Source of the DNA: Nitratireductor basaltis
Lineage (GTDB): Bacteria; Pseudomonadota; Alphaproteobacteria; Rhizobiales; Rhizobiaceae
Direction: 5' to 3'
DNA: 64,000 nt
Assembly (NCBI RefSeq): GCF_000733725.1
Contig: NZ_JMQM01000001.1
Coordinates: 1,736,001-1,800,000, forward strand
Part shown: positions 18,281 to 27,841 of the stretch, one piece after another
Layout: each line of letters begins with the position of its first letter
Numbering within the stretch: position 1 is the first letter of the stretch
Position numbers and translations under genes: made by a program
The notes under the pieces: generated by a model
Told to the model about the DNA's origin: nothing
Databases searched by the model: none
What the model saw: only the letters and a program-made list of their open reading frames with translations

Positions 18281-19443
18281 TTGATCCTTTCGAGGATGGA
18301 GACATAATTGGCGACGGCCGCACCGCCCATATTGAAGATGCCGGCGAGCTTGGCATCCGGCACCTGAATGCCGCCTGCCTCACCGGTCAGCTGAGCCGCA
18401 CTCAAAGCATGCATGGAAACACCCGTTGCGCCAATGGGATGGCCCTTGGCCTTCAAGCCGCCGGACGGGTTGACCGGCAGGCGCCCGCCCATTTCCGTCT
18501 GGCCTTCCTCGGCGACCCTGGCACCCTCGCCCGGACGTGCCAGGCCCATCGCCTCATATTCGATCAGTTCGGCAATGGTGAAGCAGTCATGGGTTTCGAC
18601 AAATGACAGGTCGTCGATCTTCACACCCGCATTGCCAAGTGCGCGCTTCCAGGCTTCCGCACAGCCTTCAAAGGCGAGAATGTCGCGCTTGGACATGGGC
18701 AGGAAGTCCTGCACATGCTCGTTGGCGCGGAAGGCGACAGCGCGCTTCATGGAAAGCGAGGTCTGCGTGTCGGCCAGAACGATGGCAGCCGCCCCGTCTG
18801 ACACCAGCGAGCAATCGGTGCGCTTGAGCGGGCCTGCCACATAGGGGTTGCGCTCACTTTCTTCGCGGCAGAACTCGTAGCCCAGATCCTTCTGCATCTG
18901 CGCCAGCGGATTTTTCGCACCATTCTTGTGGTTCTTGGCGGCAATGCGGGCCAGTGCATCGGACTGGTCGCCATAACGCTGAAAATAGGCAGAGGCGATC
19001 TTGCCGAAAACGCCTGCGAAGCCACCGGGAATGTCGCCCTCTTCTGGCAGATAGGACGCCTTCAGCAGGTTCCTGGCTATCTCCGGTCCAGGCGTCGTCG
19101 TCATCTGCTCGGCACCCACGACCAGCACAATGCGCGCGGCCTTTGCGTCGATGGCGCGCAGTCCCTGGCGGATGGCGGCAGAACCCGTGGCGCAGGCATT
19201 TTCCACGCGCGTTGCAGGCTTGAAACGCAGGCCGTCATCGGCCTGCAGCACCAGACTGGCGGTGAAATCCTGAGCCGAGAAACCGGCATTGAAGTGGCCC
19301 AGCACGATCTCGTCGACATCCGAGGCTTCCAGCCCCGCATGTTCCAGCGCATCCCGCGCCACGGTCACGATCAGCTCTTCAAGCGTCTGGTCGCCAAGCT
19401 TGCCGAATTTGGAATGGGCCCAGCCCACAATGCTCGCGCTCAT
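18277..19443 (-). CDS. Thiolase-family acyl-CoA acetyltransferase (SCP2-type)
   Basis: 388 aa. The acyl-accepting Cys is C84 in ENACATGSAA, and the C-terminal NPSGGLKAKGHPIGATG carries the catalytic His. Unlike classical FadA/PhaA, the second Cys motif (CxGxG) is absent and the end reads FNMGGAAVANYVSILE, as in sterol-carrier-type thiolases. Such proteins act in degradation of fatty acids, steroids or aromatics. It is the first gene of a pair with an SDR and diverges from betI. Confidence 0.86.
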   Translation of the reverse strand: MSASIVGWAHSKFGKLGDQTLEELIVTVARDALEHAGLEASDVDEIVLGHFNAGFSAQDFTASLVLQADDGLRFKPATRVENACATGSAAIRQGLRAIDAKAARIVLVVGAEQMTTTPGPEIARNLLKASYLPEEGDIPGGFAGVFGKIASAYFQRYGDQSDALARIAAKNHKNGAKNPLAQMQKDLGYEFCREESERNPYVAGPLKRTDCSLVSDGAAAIVLADTQTSLSMKRAVAFRANEHVQDFLPMSKRDILAFEGCAEAWKRALGNAGVKIDDLSFVETHDCFTIAELIEYEAMGLARPGEGARVAEEGQTEMGGRLPVNPSGGLKAKGHPIGATGVSMHALSAAQLTGEAGGIQVPDAKLAGIFNMGGAAVANYVSILERIK

Positions 19444-19558
19444 TTCAGCCTCCCTGAAGTTGGGTCGAAGAATGCCATCTCGAAACCCGGTCGTCTCGGA
19501 AAAAATGGCTCATAATTGTTGCAGCGCACACAAAACCGCTTTGCACTAACATTTTTTA

Positions 19559-19578
19559 TTGATTGACCAGTCAATCAA
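19559..19578. promoter_or_regulatory. BetI operator, perfect palindrome
   Basis: TTGATTGAC-CA-GTCAATCAA, perfect 9-base arms around a 2-base centre, 17 bases before the betI start. It resembles the known bet operators to which BetI binds and from which choline releases it. The T-rich stretch just upstream (ATTTTTTATT) could be part of the promoter. Confidence 0.85.
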
Positions 19579-19594
19579 CCCTAGATCCCTCCTC

Positions 19595-20185
19595 ATGCCC
19601 AAGATCGGAATGGAACCCCTGCGCCGTGAAGCGCTCATCAACGCCGCCATTTCAGCCATTGCTGAAAAGGGAACGCTTGCCGTGACCATGGCGGATATTG
19701 CCAAACGTGCCGATGTCTCGAGCGCGCTTGCCCATCATTATTTCGGCTCGAAGGAGGATCTGCTGGCCGCCACGATGCGCCACATACTCTCCGAGCTGGG
19801 AGCGGATGCACGCATGGCTGTATCGGGCAAGTCGGGCATGGCGCGCCTTTCCGCGCTTATCCATGTCAATTTCTCGCCCAAGCAGTTCCAGCCGGAGACG
19901 GTTGCCGCCTGGCTTGCCTTCTATGTCGAGGCGCAGCGTGCGCCTGCCCTGCGCCGCCTGCTGCGGGTCTATACGCGCCGGCTGCACACCAATCTGCTGG
20001 TGGCGCTGGAACCGCTCATGTCGCGCCTGCAGGCAGAGCGCACCGCGCGCGGCATCGGCGCCCTGATCGACGGGCTCTATATCCGCCATGCGCTGGCCGA
20101 AGGCCCCAGCGACGCCGATACGGCGATCGCGCTGGTGGAAGACTATCTCTCGCTTCAGCTTTCGCGGAAGGAGGGTGCACGGTGA
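19595..20185 (+). CDS. betI: Transcriptional repressor BetI (TetR family)
   Basis: 196 aa. The helix-turn-helix is [24 protein letters not shown]-like, with the typical N-terminus [15 protein letters not shown]. It represses the bet operon and responds to choline. ATG 19595 is chosen because BetI proteins begin PKxGMxP; an in-frame ATG at 19559 lies inside the operator and is unlikely to be used. The stop overlaps the GTG of betA. Confidence 0.95.
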   Translation: MPKIGMEPLRREALINAAISAIAEKGTLAVTMADIAKRADVSSALAHHYFGSKEDLLAATMRHILSELGADARMAVSGKSGMARLSALIHVNFSPKQFQPETVAAWLAFYVEAQRAPALRRLLRVYTRRLHTNLLVALEPLMSRLQAERTARGIGALIDGLYIRHALAEGPSDADTAIALVEDYLSLQLSRKEGAR

Positions 20186-21840
20186 GTGCTCCGCTTGAGG
20201 CCGATTACGTGATTGTCGGCGCAGGCTCGGCCGGTTGCGCGCTGGCCTATCGTCTTTCGGAAGACGGCAGGAACTCGGTGATCGTGATCGAGTATGGCGG
20301 CAGCGATGCCGGTCCGCTGATCCAGATGCCCACGGCCTTTTCCATCCCGATGAATATGCGCCGCTATGACTGGGGATACTCCACCCAGCCCGAGCCGCAT
20401 CTGGGCGGGCGTGTGCTTGCCACACCACGCGGCAAGGTGCTGGGCGGTTCTTCCTCCATCAATGGCATGGTCTATGTGCGCGGCCATGCGCGCGACTTCG
20501 ACCATTGGGCGGAATGCGGTGCGGCGGGCTGGGCCTATCGCGACGTGCTGCCATACTTCAAACGCTTGGAAACCTCCCATGGCGGGGAGGAAGGCTGGCG
20601 CGGGACCGACGGCCCGCTGCATGTCCAGCGCGGCAAGCGCACCAACCCGCTCTACCAGGCCTTTGCCGAGGCTGGCCGCGAGGCCGGATTTGAGGTCACG
20701 GCAGACTATAACGGCTCCAAGCAAGAGGGCTTCGGCCCCATGGAGCAGACGATCCACAAGGGGCGGCGCTGGTCTGCGGCCAATGCCTATTTGCGCCCTG
20801 CCCTGAAGCGGGCAAATGTGAGTCTTGTCAGAGGCTTCGCGCGAAAGATTGTCATAGAGAATCACAAGGCCACCGGTGTCGATATCGAGTGGGCAAACCG
20901 TATCCGCACAGTTAAAGCAAAACGTGAAGTTGTGGTCGCAGCCTCGGCCATCAACTCGCCCGCATTGCTGATGCATTCGGGCATCGGCCCAGCCGCACAA
21001 CTGCAGGCGATGGGCATCGACGTGGTGGCGGACCGCCCCGGCGTTGGCGAAAATCTGCAGGACCATCTGGAGCTTTACATCCAGCAGGAATGCTCCAAGC
21101 CCATCACGCTCTATTCCCACCTCAACCTTTTCGCCAAAGCGCTGATCGGCGCGCGCTGGCTCCTTTTCAAGGACGGGCTCGGCGCGACCAACCATTTCGA
21201 GGCGGCGGCTTTCGTGCGCTCGAAGCCGGGCGTGGACTATCCCGATATCCAGTATCACTTCCTGCCGGCAGCCATCCGCTATGACGGCAAGGCAGCGGCA
21301 GAAGCACATGGATTTCAGGCCCATGTCGGGCCGATGCGCTCCAAGTCGCGCGGCAATATTCGCCTCGCCTCGCCCAATCCGTGGAAGGCGCCGGAAATCC
21401 GTTTCAACTACATGTCCCATGACGAGGACTGGGAGGATTTCCGCCACTGTATCAGGCTGACGCGTGAACTCTTTGCGCAGCCGGCCTTCAAGCCCTATTG
21501 CGGCGAGGAGATCCAACCCGGCGCGGATGTGACATCAAACGAGGCGCTCAACGCCTTCATCGCCGAACATGTGGAAAGCGCCTATCATCCCTGTGGCACG
21601 TGCCGGATGGGTGATGCCGATGATCCATCAAGCGTGGTCGACCCTCAGCTTCGCGTCATCGGTGTCGAGGGGCTTCGGGTTGCGGACAGTTCCATCTTTC
21701 CGCGCATCACCAATGGCAATCTCAATGCCCCATCCATTATGGTGGGCGAAAAGGCGGCGGACCATATTCTGGGCCGCACCCTGCCGCCTCTCGATCAGGA
21801 ACTCTGGATCAACCCGCGCTGGCGGGAATCGGACCGATAG
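20182..21840 (+). CDS. betA: Choline dehydrogenase
   Basis: 552 aa GMC-family flavoprotein of the membrane-associated respiratory type. The N-terminal FAD motif is [14 protein letters not shown] (about 11-24). The GMC signatures include [18 protein letters not shown] and the C-terminal [31 protein letters not shown] carries an active-site His. It oxidises choline to betaine aldehyde. It starts with GTG inside the betI stop (GTGA), so translation is coupled, and is followed 8 bases later by betB. Confidence 0.95.
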   Translation: MSAPLEADYVIVGAGSAGCALAYRLSEDGRNSVIVIEYGGSDAGPLIQMPTAFSIPMNMRRYDWGYSTQPEPHLGGRVLATPRGKVLGGSSSINGMVYVRGHARDFDHWAECGAAGWAYRDVLPYFKRLETSHGGEEGWRGTDGPLHVQRGKRTNPLYQAFAEAGREAGFEVTADYNGSKQEGFGPMEQTIHKGRRWSAANAYLRPALKRANVSLVRGFARKIVIENHKATGVDIEWANRIRTVKAKREVVVAASAINSPALLMHSGIGPAAQLQAMGIDVVADRPGVGENLQDHLELYIQQECSKPITLYSHLNLFAKALIGARWLLFKDGLGATNHFEAAAFVRSKPGVDYPDIQYHFLPAAIRYDGKAAAEAHGFQAHVGPMRSKSRGNIRLASPNPWKAPEIRFNYMSHDEDWEDFRHCIRLTRELFAQPAFKPYCGEEIQPGADVTSNEALNAFIAEHVESAYHPCGTCRMGDADDPSSVVDPQLRVIGVEGLRVADSSIFPRITNGNLNAPSIMVGEKAADHILGRTLPPLDQELWINPRWRESDR

Positions 21841-21848
21841 GAAGAACC

Positions 21849-23312
21849 ATGCGCGCACAGCCTCAAGCATCGCACTATATCAATGGCTCCTATGTGGAAG
21901 ACCCGCAGGGCGAGGTTCTGGAAAGCATCTATCCGGCCACCGGCGAGGTGATCGCGAAGCTCAACCTTGCTACACCCAATATCGTGGAGCTGGCAGTGGA
22001 AGCCGCGCGCTCCGCGCAGACCACCTGGGCGAAGACGCCGCTTGCCGAGCGCGGGCGTATCCTGCGCCGGGCCGCGGACATCCTGCGCGAGCGCAATCAG
22101 GAACTCTCCGAGCTCGAAACGCTCGACACCGGCAAGGCCATTCAAGAAACGCTGGTGGCGGACGCCGCTTCTGCCGCCGAGGCGCTTGAATATTGCGGCA
22201 GCGTGATTGCGGGCGAACAGGGCAGCTTTGTCGATCTGGGCGGCCCCTTCGGCTACACGAAGCGCATGCCGCTTGGCGTGTGCGTGGGCATTGGCGCGTG
22301 GAACTATCCGATACAGATTGCAGCATGGAAGGCGGCTCCTGCGCTTGCCATGGGCAATGCCATGGTCTTCAAGCCATCGGAAAACACGCCGCTTTCCGCA
22401 CTGATGCTTGCTGAAATCCTCGTTGAAGCCGGCCTGCCCGAAGGCCTCTTCAATGTGGTGCAGGGCGCGCGCGCGGTTGCCGAAGCCCTTATCGATCATC
22501 CCAGCGTCGCAAAGGTCTCGCTCACCGGTTCGGCCGAAACCGGCCGCAAGGTGATGTCGCGTGCGGGCGGGCAGATGAAGCACGCCACGATGGAGCTTGG
22601 CGGCAAGTCTCCGCTCATCGTCTTCGATGATGCGGAACTGGAAAACGCCATCAGCGGCGCCATTCTCGGCAATTTCTATTCCACCGGCCAGATCTGCTCC
22701 AACGGCACGCGCGTCTTCCTGCAGGAAGGCATCAGGGACCGCTTCCTCGACCGCCTCGTCGAGCGCACCCGCGCCATTCGACTCGGCGATCCTCTCGATC
22801 CGGAAACGCATCTGGGTCCCCTCATCTCGAAGGCCCAGCGCGAGCGCGTGCTCTCCTATATCGAGAGCGGAAAAAGCGAAGGCGCCAGCCTTCTGTGCGG
22901 CGGCGGCATTCCCGAGTTGCAGGGCTTTGAGAGCGGTTTCTATATCGAGCCGACCGTCTTTGCCGATGTGCAAGACGACATGACCATTGCGCGCGAGGAA
23001 ATCTTCGGGCCGGTGATGAGCGTTCTCACCTTCAAGGACGAGGACGAGGTCATTTCGCGCGCCAATGACACGCAGTTCGGTCTGGCCGCCGGTGTCTTCA
23101 CCGCAGACATCAAGCGCGGGCATCGCGTGGTGGACCAGCTTGAAGCGGGAACCTGCTGGATCAACACCTACAATCTCACGCCCGTCGAGCTTCCCTTCGG
23201 CGGCGTGAAGGCGTCTGGCATCGGCCGCGAAAACGCCCGCGAGGCGCTCGCGCATTACTCCCAGGTGAAGTCCGTCTATGTGGAAATGGGAGATGTCGAA
23301 AGCGCCTATTGA
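21849..23312 (+). CDS. betB: Betaine aldehyde dehydrogenase
   Basis: 487 aa NAD(P)-dependent aldehyde dehydrogenase completing choline to glycine betaine, an osmoprotectant and carbon/nitrogen source. The catalytic Cys is in [12 protein letters not shown], the general base Glu in [12 protein letters not shown], and the cofactor segment is [11 protein letters not shown]. Third gene of betIAB. No betC (choline sulfatase), common in rhizobia between betI and betA, is present here. Confidence 0.95.
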   Translation: MRAQPQASHYINGSYVEDPQGEVLESIYPATGEVIAKLNLATPNIVELAVEAARSAQTTWAKTPLAERGRILRRAADILRERNQELSELETLDTGKAIQETLVADAASAAEALEYCGSVIAGEQGSFVDLGGPFGYTKRMPLGVCVGIGAWNYPIQIAAWKAAPALAMGNAMVFKPSENTPLSALMLAEILVEAGLPEGLFNVVQGARAVAEALIDHPSVAKVSLTGSAETGRKVMSRAGGQMKHATMELGGKSPLIVFDDAELENAISGAILGNFYSTGQICSNGTRVFLQEGIRDRFLDRLVERTRAIRLGDPLDPETHLGPLISKAQRERVLSYIESGKSEGASLLCGGGIPELQGFESGFYIEPTVFADVQDDMTIAREEIFGPVMSVLTFKDEDEVISRANDTQFGLAAGVFTADIKRGHRVVDQLEAGTCWINTYNLTPVELPFGGVKASGIGRENAREALAHYSQVKSVYVEMGDVESAY

Positions 23313-23371
23313 AGACGCGCTTTCGACTTGCGAAGCGAACCCATCATCGCTATAAGCCCGCCGTCAGGTCA

Positions 23372-23448
23372 CGGAGTGTAGCGCAGCCTGGTAGCGCACC
23401 TCGTTCGGGACGAGGGGGTCGCAGGTTCGAATCCTGCCACTCCGACCA
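23372..23448 (+). tRNA. tRNA-Pro (anticodon CGG)
   Basis: 77 bases including an encoded CCA. The acceptor stem CGGAGTG pairs with CACTCCG, the anticodon loop TTCGGGA reads CGG, and the T arm is GCAGGTTCGAATCCTGC. It lies between betB and an AT-rich gene, a typical position for insertion of foreign DNA. I found no second copy of its 3' end within the window. Confidence 0.95.
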
Positions 23449-23478
23449 TGATATTTCGATAATATACCCGCGAATACT

Positions 23479-23967
23479 TTGGATACTTTCGACCTCCCCC
23501 CCTCGATAGCTGAGTTGGTCCGTGCTCGGAACCTTCTGCGGGATGCCTTCGATAACATACTTCCCTTCACGTTTGACGGGAAACTCGTAGGAGACCTTGG
23601 TGAAGCCCTTGCGGTGCAGCTATATGGTATCACACTGCTAAATGGAAATACCCGCGGTGTCGACGGAATAAGCCCAGATGGTCGTCTAGTTCAAATAAAA
23701 GCCACCTCTACAGGGCGTGGTCCGGCTTTTACTTACACTGAATTACACAATGAAGCACAGCATCTACTATTTTTGGAGCTTCGACTGGATGATTGTAAGG
23801 GGGAGGTAGTATACAACGGCCCAGAGAGCATCGTGAGGAGTTATCTTCCATCAAGTTGGGCTAATCAACGCGCATTGTCTGCGCCACAGATCAGGCGAGC
23901 AAATTCGGAAGTACATAGCCACCAGCGCTTACTTCGTGTAGACCTTCCTGACGGAGCTGTCAGATAG
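23479..23967 (+). CDS. AT-rich nuclease-like protein (DUF6998-like)
   Basis: 162 aa if started at TTG 23479. No ATG or ribosome binding site lies between the in-frame stop at 23449 and this codon, so the start is uncertain. Residues 34-80 contain the order G-D-L-G-E42, then V-D62-G, then Q72-I-K74. This resembles the E...D...(E/Q)xK layout of PD-(D/E)xK nucleases. I associate it with the DUF6998 family, from memory. Base composition is visibly AT-richer and codon choice differs from its neighbours, and it sits directly behind tRNA-Pro, so acquisition by transfer is likely. Function unproven. Confidence 0.6.
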   Translation: MDTFDLPPSIAELVRARNLLRDAFDNILPFTFDGKLVGDLGEALAVQLYGITLLNGNTRGVDGISPDGRLVQIKATSTGRGPAFTYTELHNEAQHLLFLELRLDDCKGEVVYNGPESIVRSYLPSSWANQRALSAPQIRRANSEVHSHQRLLRVDLPDGAVR

Positions 23968-24027
23968 AGGACCATAGCTATCTGTTCAACTTAGCACCAC
24001 CATTCCCCCTTGCCTCCCATCCATAAT

Positions 24028-24042
24028 GTTCTATATTTGTTC
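24028..24042 (+). promoter_or_regulatory. LexA (SOS) box of alphaproteobacterial type
   Basis: GTTC-TATATTT-GTTC matches the GTTC-N7-GTTC direct repeat bound by LexA in Rhizobiales and other alphaproteobacteria. It ends 2 bases before the ATG of the radical SAM gene, so bound LexA would block the start region. It implies induction by DNA damage. Confidence 0.8.
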
Positions 24043-24044
24043 TC

Positions 24045-25274
24045 ATGAAGAGAACACTCAAGGACAAGCTCGCCATCCTTGCGGATGCGGCGAAATATGA
24101 TGCTTCCTGTGCGTCTTCGGGGACTTCGCGGCGCGATTCTTCGAAGGGCGGGATTGGCAGTGCGGGCGGGACCGGGATCTGTCATGCCTATACGCCGGAC
24201 GGGCGCTGCATCAGCCTGTTGAAGATCCTGATGACGAATTTTTGCATCTTCGACTGCGCCTATTGCATCAACCGGGTTTCGAGCAGCGTCGAGCGGGCGC
24301 GGTTTACGCCGGAAGAGGTGGTGACGCTGACGCTGGAATTTTATCGCCGCAACTATATCGAAGGGCTGTTCCTGTCGTCGGGCATCATCCGCAGCGCCGA
24401 TGACACCATGAGCGACATGGTGCGGATTGCGCGCATGCTGCGCGAGGACCACCAGTTCAAGGGCTACATTCACCTCAAGACCATTCCCGAGGCGAGCGAG
24501 GAGCTGATTGCCGAAGCCGGGCTTTATGCCGACCGCATGTCAATCAATGTGGAGCTGCCGCGCGATGACAGTACGCGCCTTCTCGCCCCGCAGAAAAAGC
24601 CCGAAACCATCCGTTCCGCCATGGCGGGCGTGCGCCAGCGGCTCGATGCCGCCAAGGAGCGCAGCCATTCGGGCCGCAAGGCCAAGCGCTTTGCGCCCGC
24701 CGGCCAGTCGACGCAGATGATTGTGGGGGCGGATGGTGCCAATGACCGCGACATTCTCACCACCTCCTCGCGGCTTTATGCGGGCTACAAGCTGCGCCGC
24801 GTCTATTACTCCGCCTTCTCGCCCATTCCCGATGCCTCCAAGGCCCTGCCGCTCATCAAACCGCCCCTGATGCGCGAGCACCGGCTTTACCAGGCCGACT
24901 GGCTGTTGCGCTTCTACGGCTTCGAGGTGGATGAGCTGGCAAGTGTCGCGCCTTCGGGCAATCTCGACCTTGCCATCGACCCCAAGCTTGCCTGGGCGCT
25001 GGCCAACCGCGCGCTCTTTCCTGTGGATGTGAACCAGGCCAGCCGAGAGCTCTTGCTGCGTATCCCAGGCTTCGGCACGCGCACGGTGGATCGCATCATC
25101 GCCGCCCGGCGTTCGGGCATTTTGCGTTATGGCGATCTGGTGCGCATCGGCGCAGTCATGAGCAAGGCCAAGCCTTTCGTGCAGTTTCCCGACTGGTCGC
25201 CGGGCGGGCTGACCGACAGCGCCAATCTGCGCGCGCGGTTCACGCCGCAGCCGGAGCAGCTGGTGCTGCTTTGA
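24045..25274 (+). CDS. Putative DNA modification/repair radical SAM protein
   Basis: 409 aa. The radical SAM cluster motif C67-x3-C71-x2-C74 lies in TNFCIFDCAYCINR. The C-terminal part has a helix-hairpin-helix (LLLRIPGFGTRTVDRIIAARR), which suggests DNA contact. This family is consistently found next to UdgX/DUF4130 genes and is named a putative DNA modification/repair protein; its reaction is not known. Its stop overlaps the next ATG (TGATG), and a LexA box lies just before its start, so it leads an SOS operon. Confidence 0.88.
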   Translation: MKRTLKDKLAILADAAKYDASCASSGTSRRDSSKGGIGSAGGTGICHAYTPDGRCISLLKILMTNFCIFDCAYCINRVSSSVERARFTPEEVVTLTLEFYRRNYIEGLFLSSGIIRSADDTMSDMVRIARMLREDHQFKGYIHLKTIPEASEELIAEAGLYADRMSINVELPRDDSTRLLAPQKKPETIRSAMAGVRQRLDAAKERSHSGRKAKRFAPAGQSTQMIVGADGANDRDILTTSSRLYAGYKLRRVYYSAFSPIPDASKALPLIKPPLMREHRLYQADWLLRFYGFEVDELASVAPSGNLDLAIDPKLAWALANRALFPVDVNQASRELLLRIPGFGTRTVDRIIAARRSGILRYGDLVRIGAVMSKAKPFVQFPDWSPGGLTDSANLRARFTPQPEQLVLL

Positions 25275-26728
25275 TGTATCGCGTGGATCTGCCCGCGACC
25301 GGATTTTTCGAAGCGTGGCGGTCGGCCGCCCGGCGGCTCGCCAGTCACGCTGTCGCGCCTGAGATGGTGCAGTGGTGTCGCGGTGCCGGGGCCGACCTGT
25401 TCGAAGCCGCACCGCCACCCGATAAGGAGGGCCCGCACAAGGTCTCCGCGCCTGCCTCCTTCCTGCAACTTGCAGAAACGGTTCTGTGCCACCGCGATGG
25501 CGAGGCGCCTGCAGCACTTTACGCAGCCCTTGTTCGCCATCAGCAAGACAGGGGCGCGCTTTTAAATCCGGCCGATCTACTCACCCGCAAGCTTCAGGCC
25601 TTCGCCAAGACAATCCGTCGCGACATTCACAAGATGCATGCTTTCGTACGTTTTCGCGAATTGCCGAGCGACAGCGCGCGGCGACGCTTTGGCGCCTGGT
25701 TCGAGCCGGACCACCTCATCCTGGAAGCCGGAACACCCTTTTTTGCCAAGCGCTTCGGTGACATGGACTGGATGATCGCCACGCCGGAGGGTGTCGCGCG
25801 GTTCGAAGAGGGTGCGCTGACCTATCATCCGCCGACCACGCGGCCCGACCTGCCTCATGACGCTTCCGAAGAGCTTTGGGGCACCTATTTCGCCAATATC
25901 TTCAATCCCGCGCGCATCCATCTTCAGGCCATGCGCTCGGAGATGCCGAAGAAATATTGGAAGAACATGCCTGAAACGCAGCTCATCCCCGAAATGCTCG
26001 CGCATGCGGAAACGCGCGTGGAAAACATGCGGAAGGCAATGCCAGCCGAAGGCCCCAAGCGGGCCGAACGCATTCTCGACCGGCTGCGCACGCCCGAACC
26101 TCCCGCCATGCCGGAGACGCTTGAAGCCGCCCGCGAAGCTGCCGCCGCCTGCAGGCGCTGCGGCCTTTGCGAAGCGGCAACGCAGACCGTTTTCGGTGAA
26201 GGGCCGGAAGATGCGCGGCTGATGATCGTCGGCGAACAGCCCGGAGACATGGAGGATCTTGCAGGTCGCCCCTTTGTCGGACCGGCGGGCACGCTTCTGC
26301 GGGAGGTCATGGATGAAGTGGGCACAAAGCCCGCCTGGATGACCAATGCGGTGAAGCACTTCAAGTTCAAGACGCAGGGCAAGAAGCGCCTGCACCAGAG
26401 CCCCAACCGCCACGAGATCGAACATTGCCGCTGGTGGCTCGATCTGGAGCGCAAATTTTTAAAGCCCGGCCTCACACTCGCACTGGGTGCCTCCGCGGCT
26501 TTCGCCCTGACGGGCAATGCCAGCGCCATGACCCCGCGCCGCGGCAAGATCGAAACGGCTCGAGACGGCACCCCCGTCCTCATCACCTGGCACCCCAGCT
26601 TCATCCTGCGTATACCCCGCGAAGAACAGCCCCTCCGGCGACGGGAACTTGCCGACGATCTGAGACGGGCGGAGGATTTTCTTCGTCAGGCAGGCGGCGA
26701 AGCCGCGCCATCCGCCCTTGTCACATGA
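25274..26728 (+). CDS. DUF4130 - UdgX fusion, uracil-DNA glycosylase superfamily
   Basis: 484 aa. Residues about 1-255 are the DUF4130 domain; about 285-480 form a family 4-like uracil-DNA glycosylase domain. C293, C296 or C299, and C385 can ligate a 4Fe-4S cluster. Motif GEQPGDMEDLAGRPFVG (320-336) and KRLHQSP with H374 are the UdgX signature. In mycobacterial UdgX the equivalent His forms a covalent bond with the uracil site, making a suicide enzyme. The second active-site motif is TWHPSFILR (about 438-446). It is translationally coupled to the radical SAM gene. ATG 25274 is used rather than the TTG one codon earlier. Confidence 0.9.
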   Translation: MYRVDLPATGFFEAWRSAARRLASHAVAPEMVQWCRGAGADLFEAAPPPDKEGPHKVSAPASFLQLAETVLCHRDGEAPAALYAALVRHQQDRGALLNPADLLTRKLQAFAKTIRRDIHKMHAFVRFRELPSDSARRRFGAWFEPDHLILEAGTPFFAKRFGDMDWMIATPEGVARFEEGALTYHPPTTRPDLPHDASEELWGTYFANIFNPARIHLQAMRSEMPKKYWKNMPETQLIPEMLAHAETRVENMRKAMPAEGPKRAERILDRLRTPEPPAMPETLEAAREAAAACRRCGLCEAATQTVFGEGPEDARLMIVGEQPGDMEDLAGRPFVGPAGTLLREVMDEVGTKPAWMTNAVKHFKFKTQGKKRLHQSPNRHEIEHCRWWLDLERKFLKPGLTLALGASAAFALTGNASAMTPRRGKIETARDGTPVLITWHPSFILRIPREEQPLRRRELADDLRRAEDFLRQAGGEAAPSALVT

Positions 26729-26821
26729 GGTGGAGATGCTTGACGTCCTCCCCTGCCCTCTGCACAAGCGTGGTCGAATTCAATCACGAGCTTTTTGCTC
26801 GGCTTTATGGGCAGGTTTCTG

Positions 26822-27829
26822 ATGGAAAGTCCGGTTCTCGTTGAGGTTTTGCGCGGCGATGTGGTGGAGAGTGTTCATCGCGGGGTGATTGCCGTGGTGG
26901 ATGCCGAAGGCGATTGCGTGTTCGAACGTGGAGACACGAAGCGCGCCATATTTCCGCGGTCGGCGGTAAAGGCAATCCAGGCGCTGCCCTTCATGGAAAG
27001 CGGTGCGGCGGATGCCTTCGGTTTTGGCAGAAAGGAAATCGCGCTCGCCTGCGCTTCCCATTCGGGCGAGCCGGAGCATGCAGAGCTAGCGCGCACCATG
27101 GTCGCCAAGGCCGGACTTGATGAAAGCGCCTATGAGTGCGGCGCGCATTGGCCGATGGAGCAGAAGCCGGCACTCGCGCTGGCGGCGACCGGCGCGAGGC
27201 CCAATCAGTTTCATAACAATTGCTCGGGCAAGCATGCCGGATTTCTGTGCACCTGCGCGCATAAGGGCATCAGCACGAAGGGCTATGTGACGGCCGGTCA
27301 CGAGATCCAGCGCATGGCGGCCACAGCACTCGAAGAGGTTACCGGCGCGCGGCTTCAGGCCGATCAATGCGGCATTGATGGCTGCTCCATCCCCACCTAC
27401 GCCGTGCCTATCCGCAATCTCGCGCAGGGCTTTGCGCGGCTTGCCACCGGCTCCGGCCTTTCTGAAAAGCGCTTCGAGGCGGCGCGGCGCATTTTCGATG
27501 CCTGCACGAGCGAGCCGTTTTACGTTGCCGGCACCGACCGCGCCGACACGAAGATGATGCAGGCCGGAAAGGGCCGCATCTTCACCAAGACGGGTGCCGA
27601 AGGCGTCTTCTGCGCCGCGATCCCGGAACTGGGTCTAGGCATCGCTCTCAAATGCGATGATGGCGCAACGCGCGGTGCGGAAGTGATGATCGCGCAGACG
27701 CTCGCCCGCCTGCTGCCCGAAGGTGACGATCTGCGCGCAGAGCTTGAGGTTCAGGCACGACCGGAACTGAAGAACTGGCGCGGCATCAAGGTCGGCGCGC
27801 TGCGGCCCTCGTCCGCTCTCACGCAATAA
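26822..27829 (+). CDS. L-asparaginase (Rhizobium etli type II / AnsA-like)
   Basis: 335 aa. Segments SAVKAIQALPFMESGAAD, SHSGEPEHAE, NNCSGKHAGFL and DGCSIPTYAVP are characteristic of the thermolabile rhizobial asparaginase family, which is unrelated to E. coli AnsA/AnsB. It hydrolyses asparagine to aspartate and ammonia. The active-site Ser-Lys pair in SGKHAG and the zinc-binding Cys described in this family are consistent with NNCSGKH. The start at 26822 was taken from homology; the frame is open to 26795. Confidence 0.87.
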   Translation: MESPVLVEVLRGDVVESVHRGVIAVVDAEGDCVFERGDTKRAIFPRSAVKAIQALPFMESGAADAFGFGRKEIALACASHSGEPEHAELARTMVAKAGLDESAYECGAHWPMEQKPALALAATGARPNQFHNNCSGKHAGFLCTCAHKGISTKGYVTAGHEIQRMAATALEEVTGARLQADQCGIDGCSIPTYAVPIRNLAQGFARLATGSGLSEKRFEAARRIFDACTSEPFYVAGTDRADTKMMQAGKGRIFTKTGAEGVFCAAIPELGLGIALKCDDGATRGAEVMIAQTLARLLPEGDDLRAELEVQARPELKNWRGIKVGALRPSSALTQ

Positions 27830-27841
27830 GGTGGTTCGGCG

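Noticed and set aside
17555-19443. Polyhydroxyalkanoate (phaA-phaB) operon
   Set aside because: The thiolase lacks the second active-site Cys motif of PhaA and is SCP2-like, and the SDR is not PhaB-like; no phaC nearby.
20155-23255. Long minus-strand open frames opposite betA and betB
   Set aside because: They mirror the codons of clear GMC oxidoreductase and aldehyde dehydrogenase genes, and the peptides look random.
23372-24044. Complete integrative element with att repeats at tRNA-Pro
   Set aside because: No integrase and no second copy of the tRNA 3' end were seen; only one atypical gene is present.
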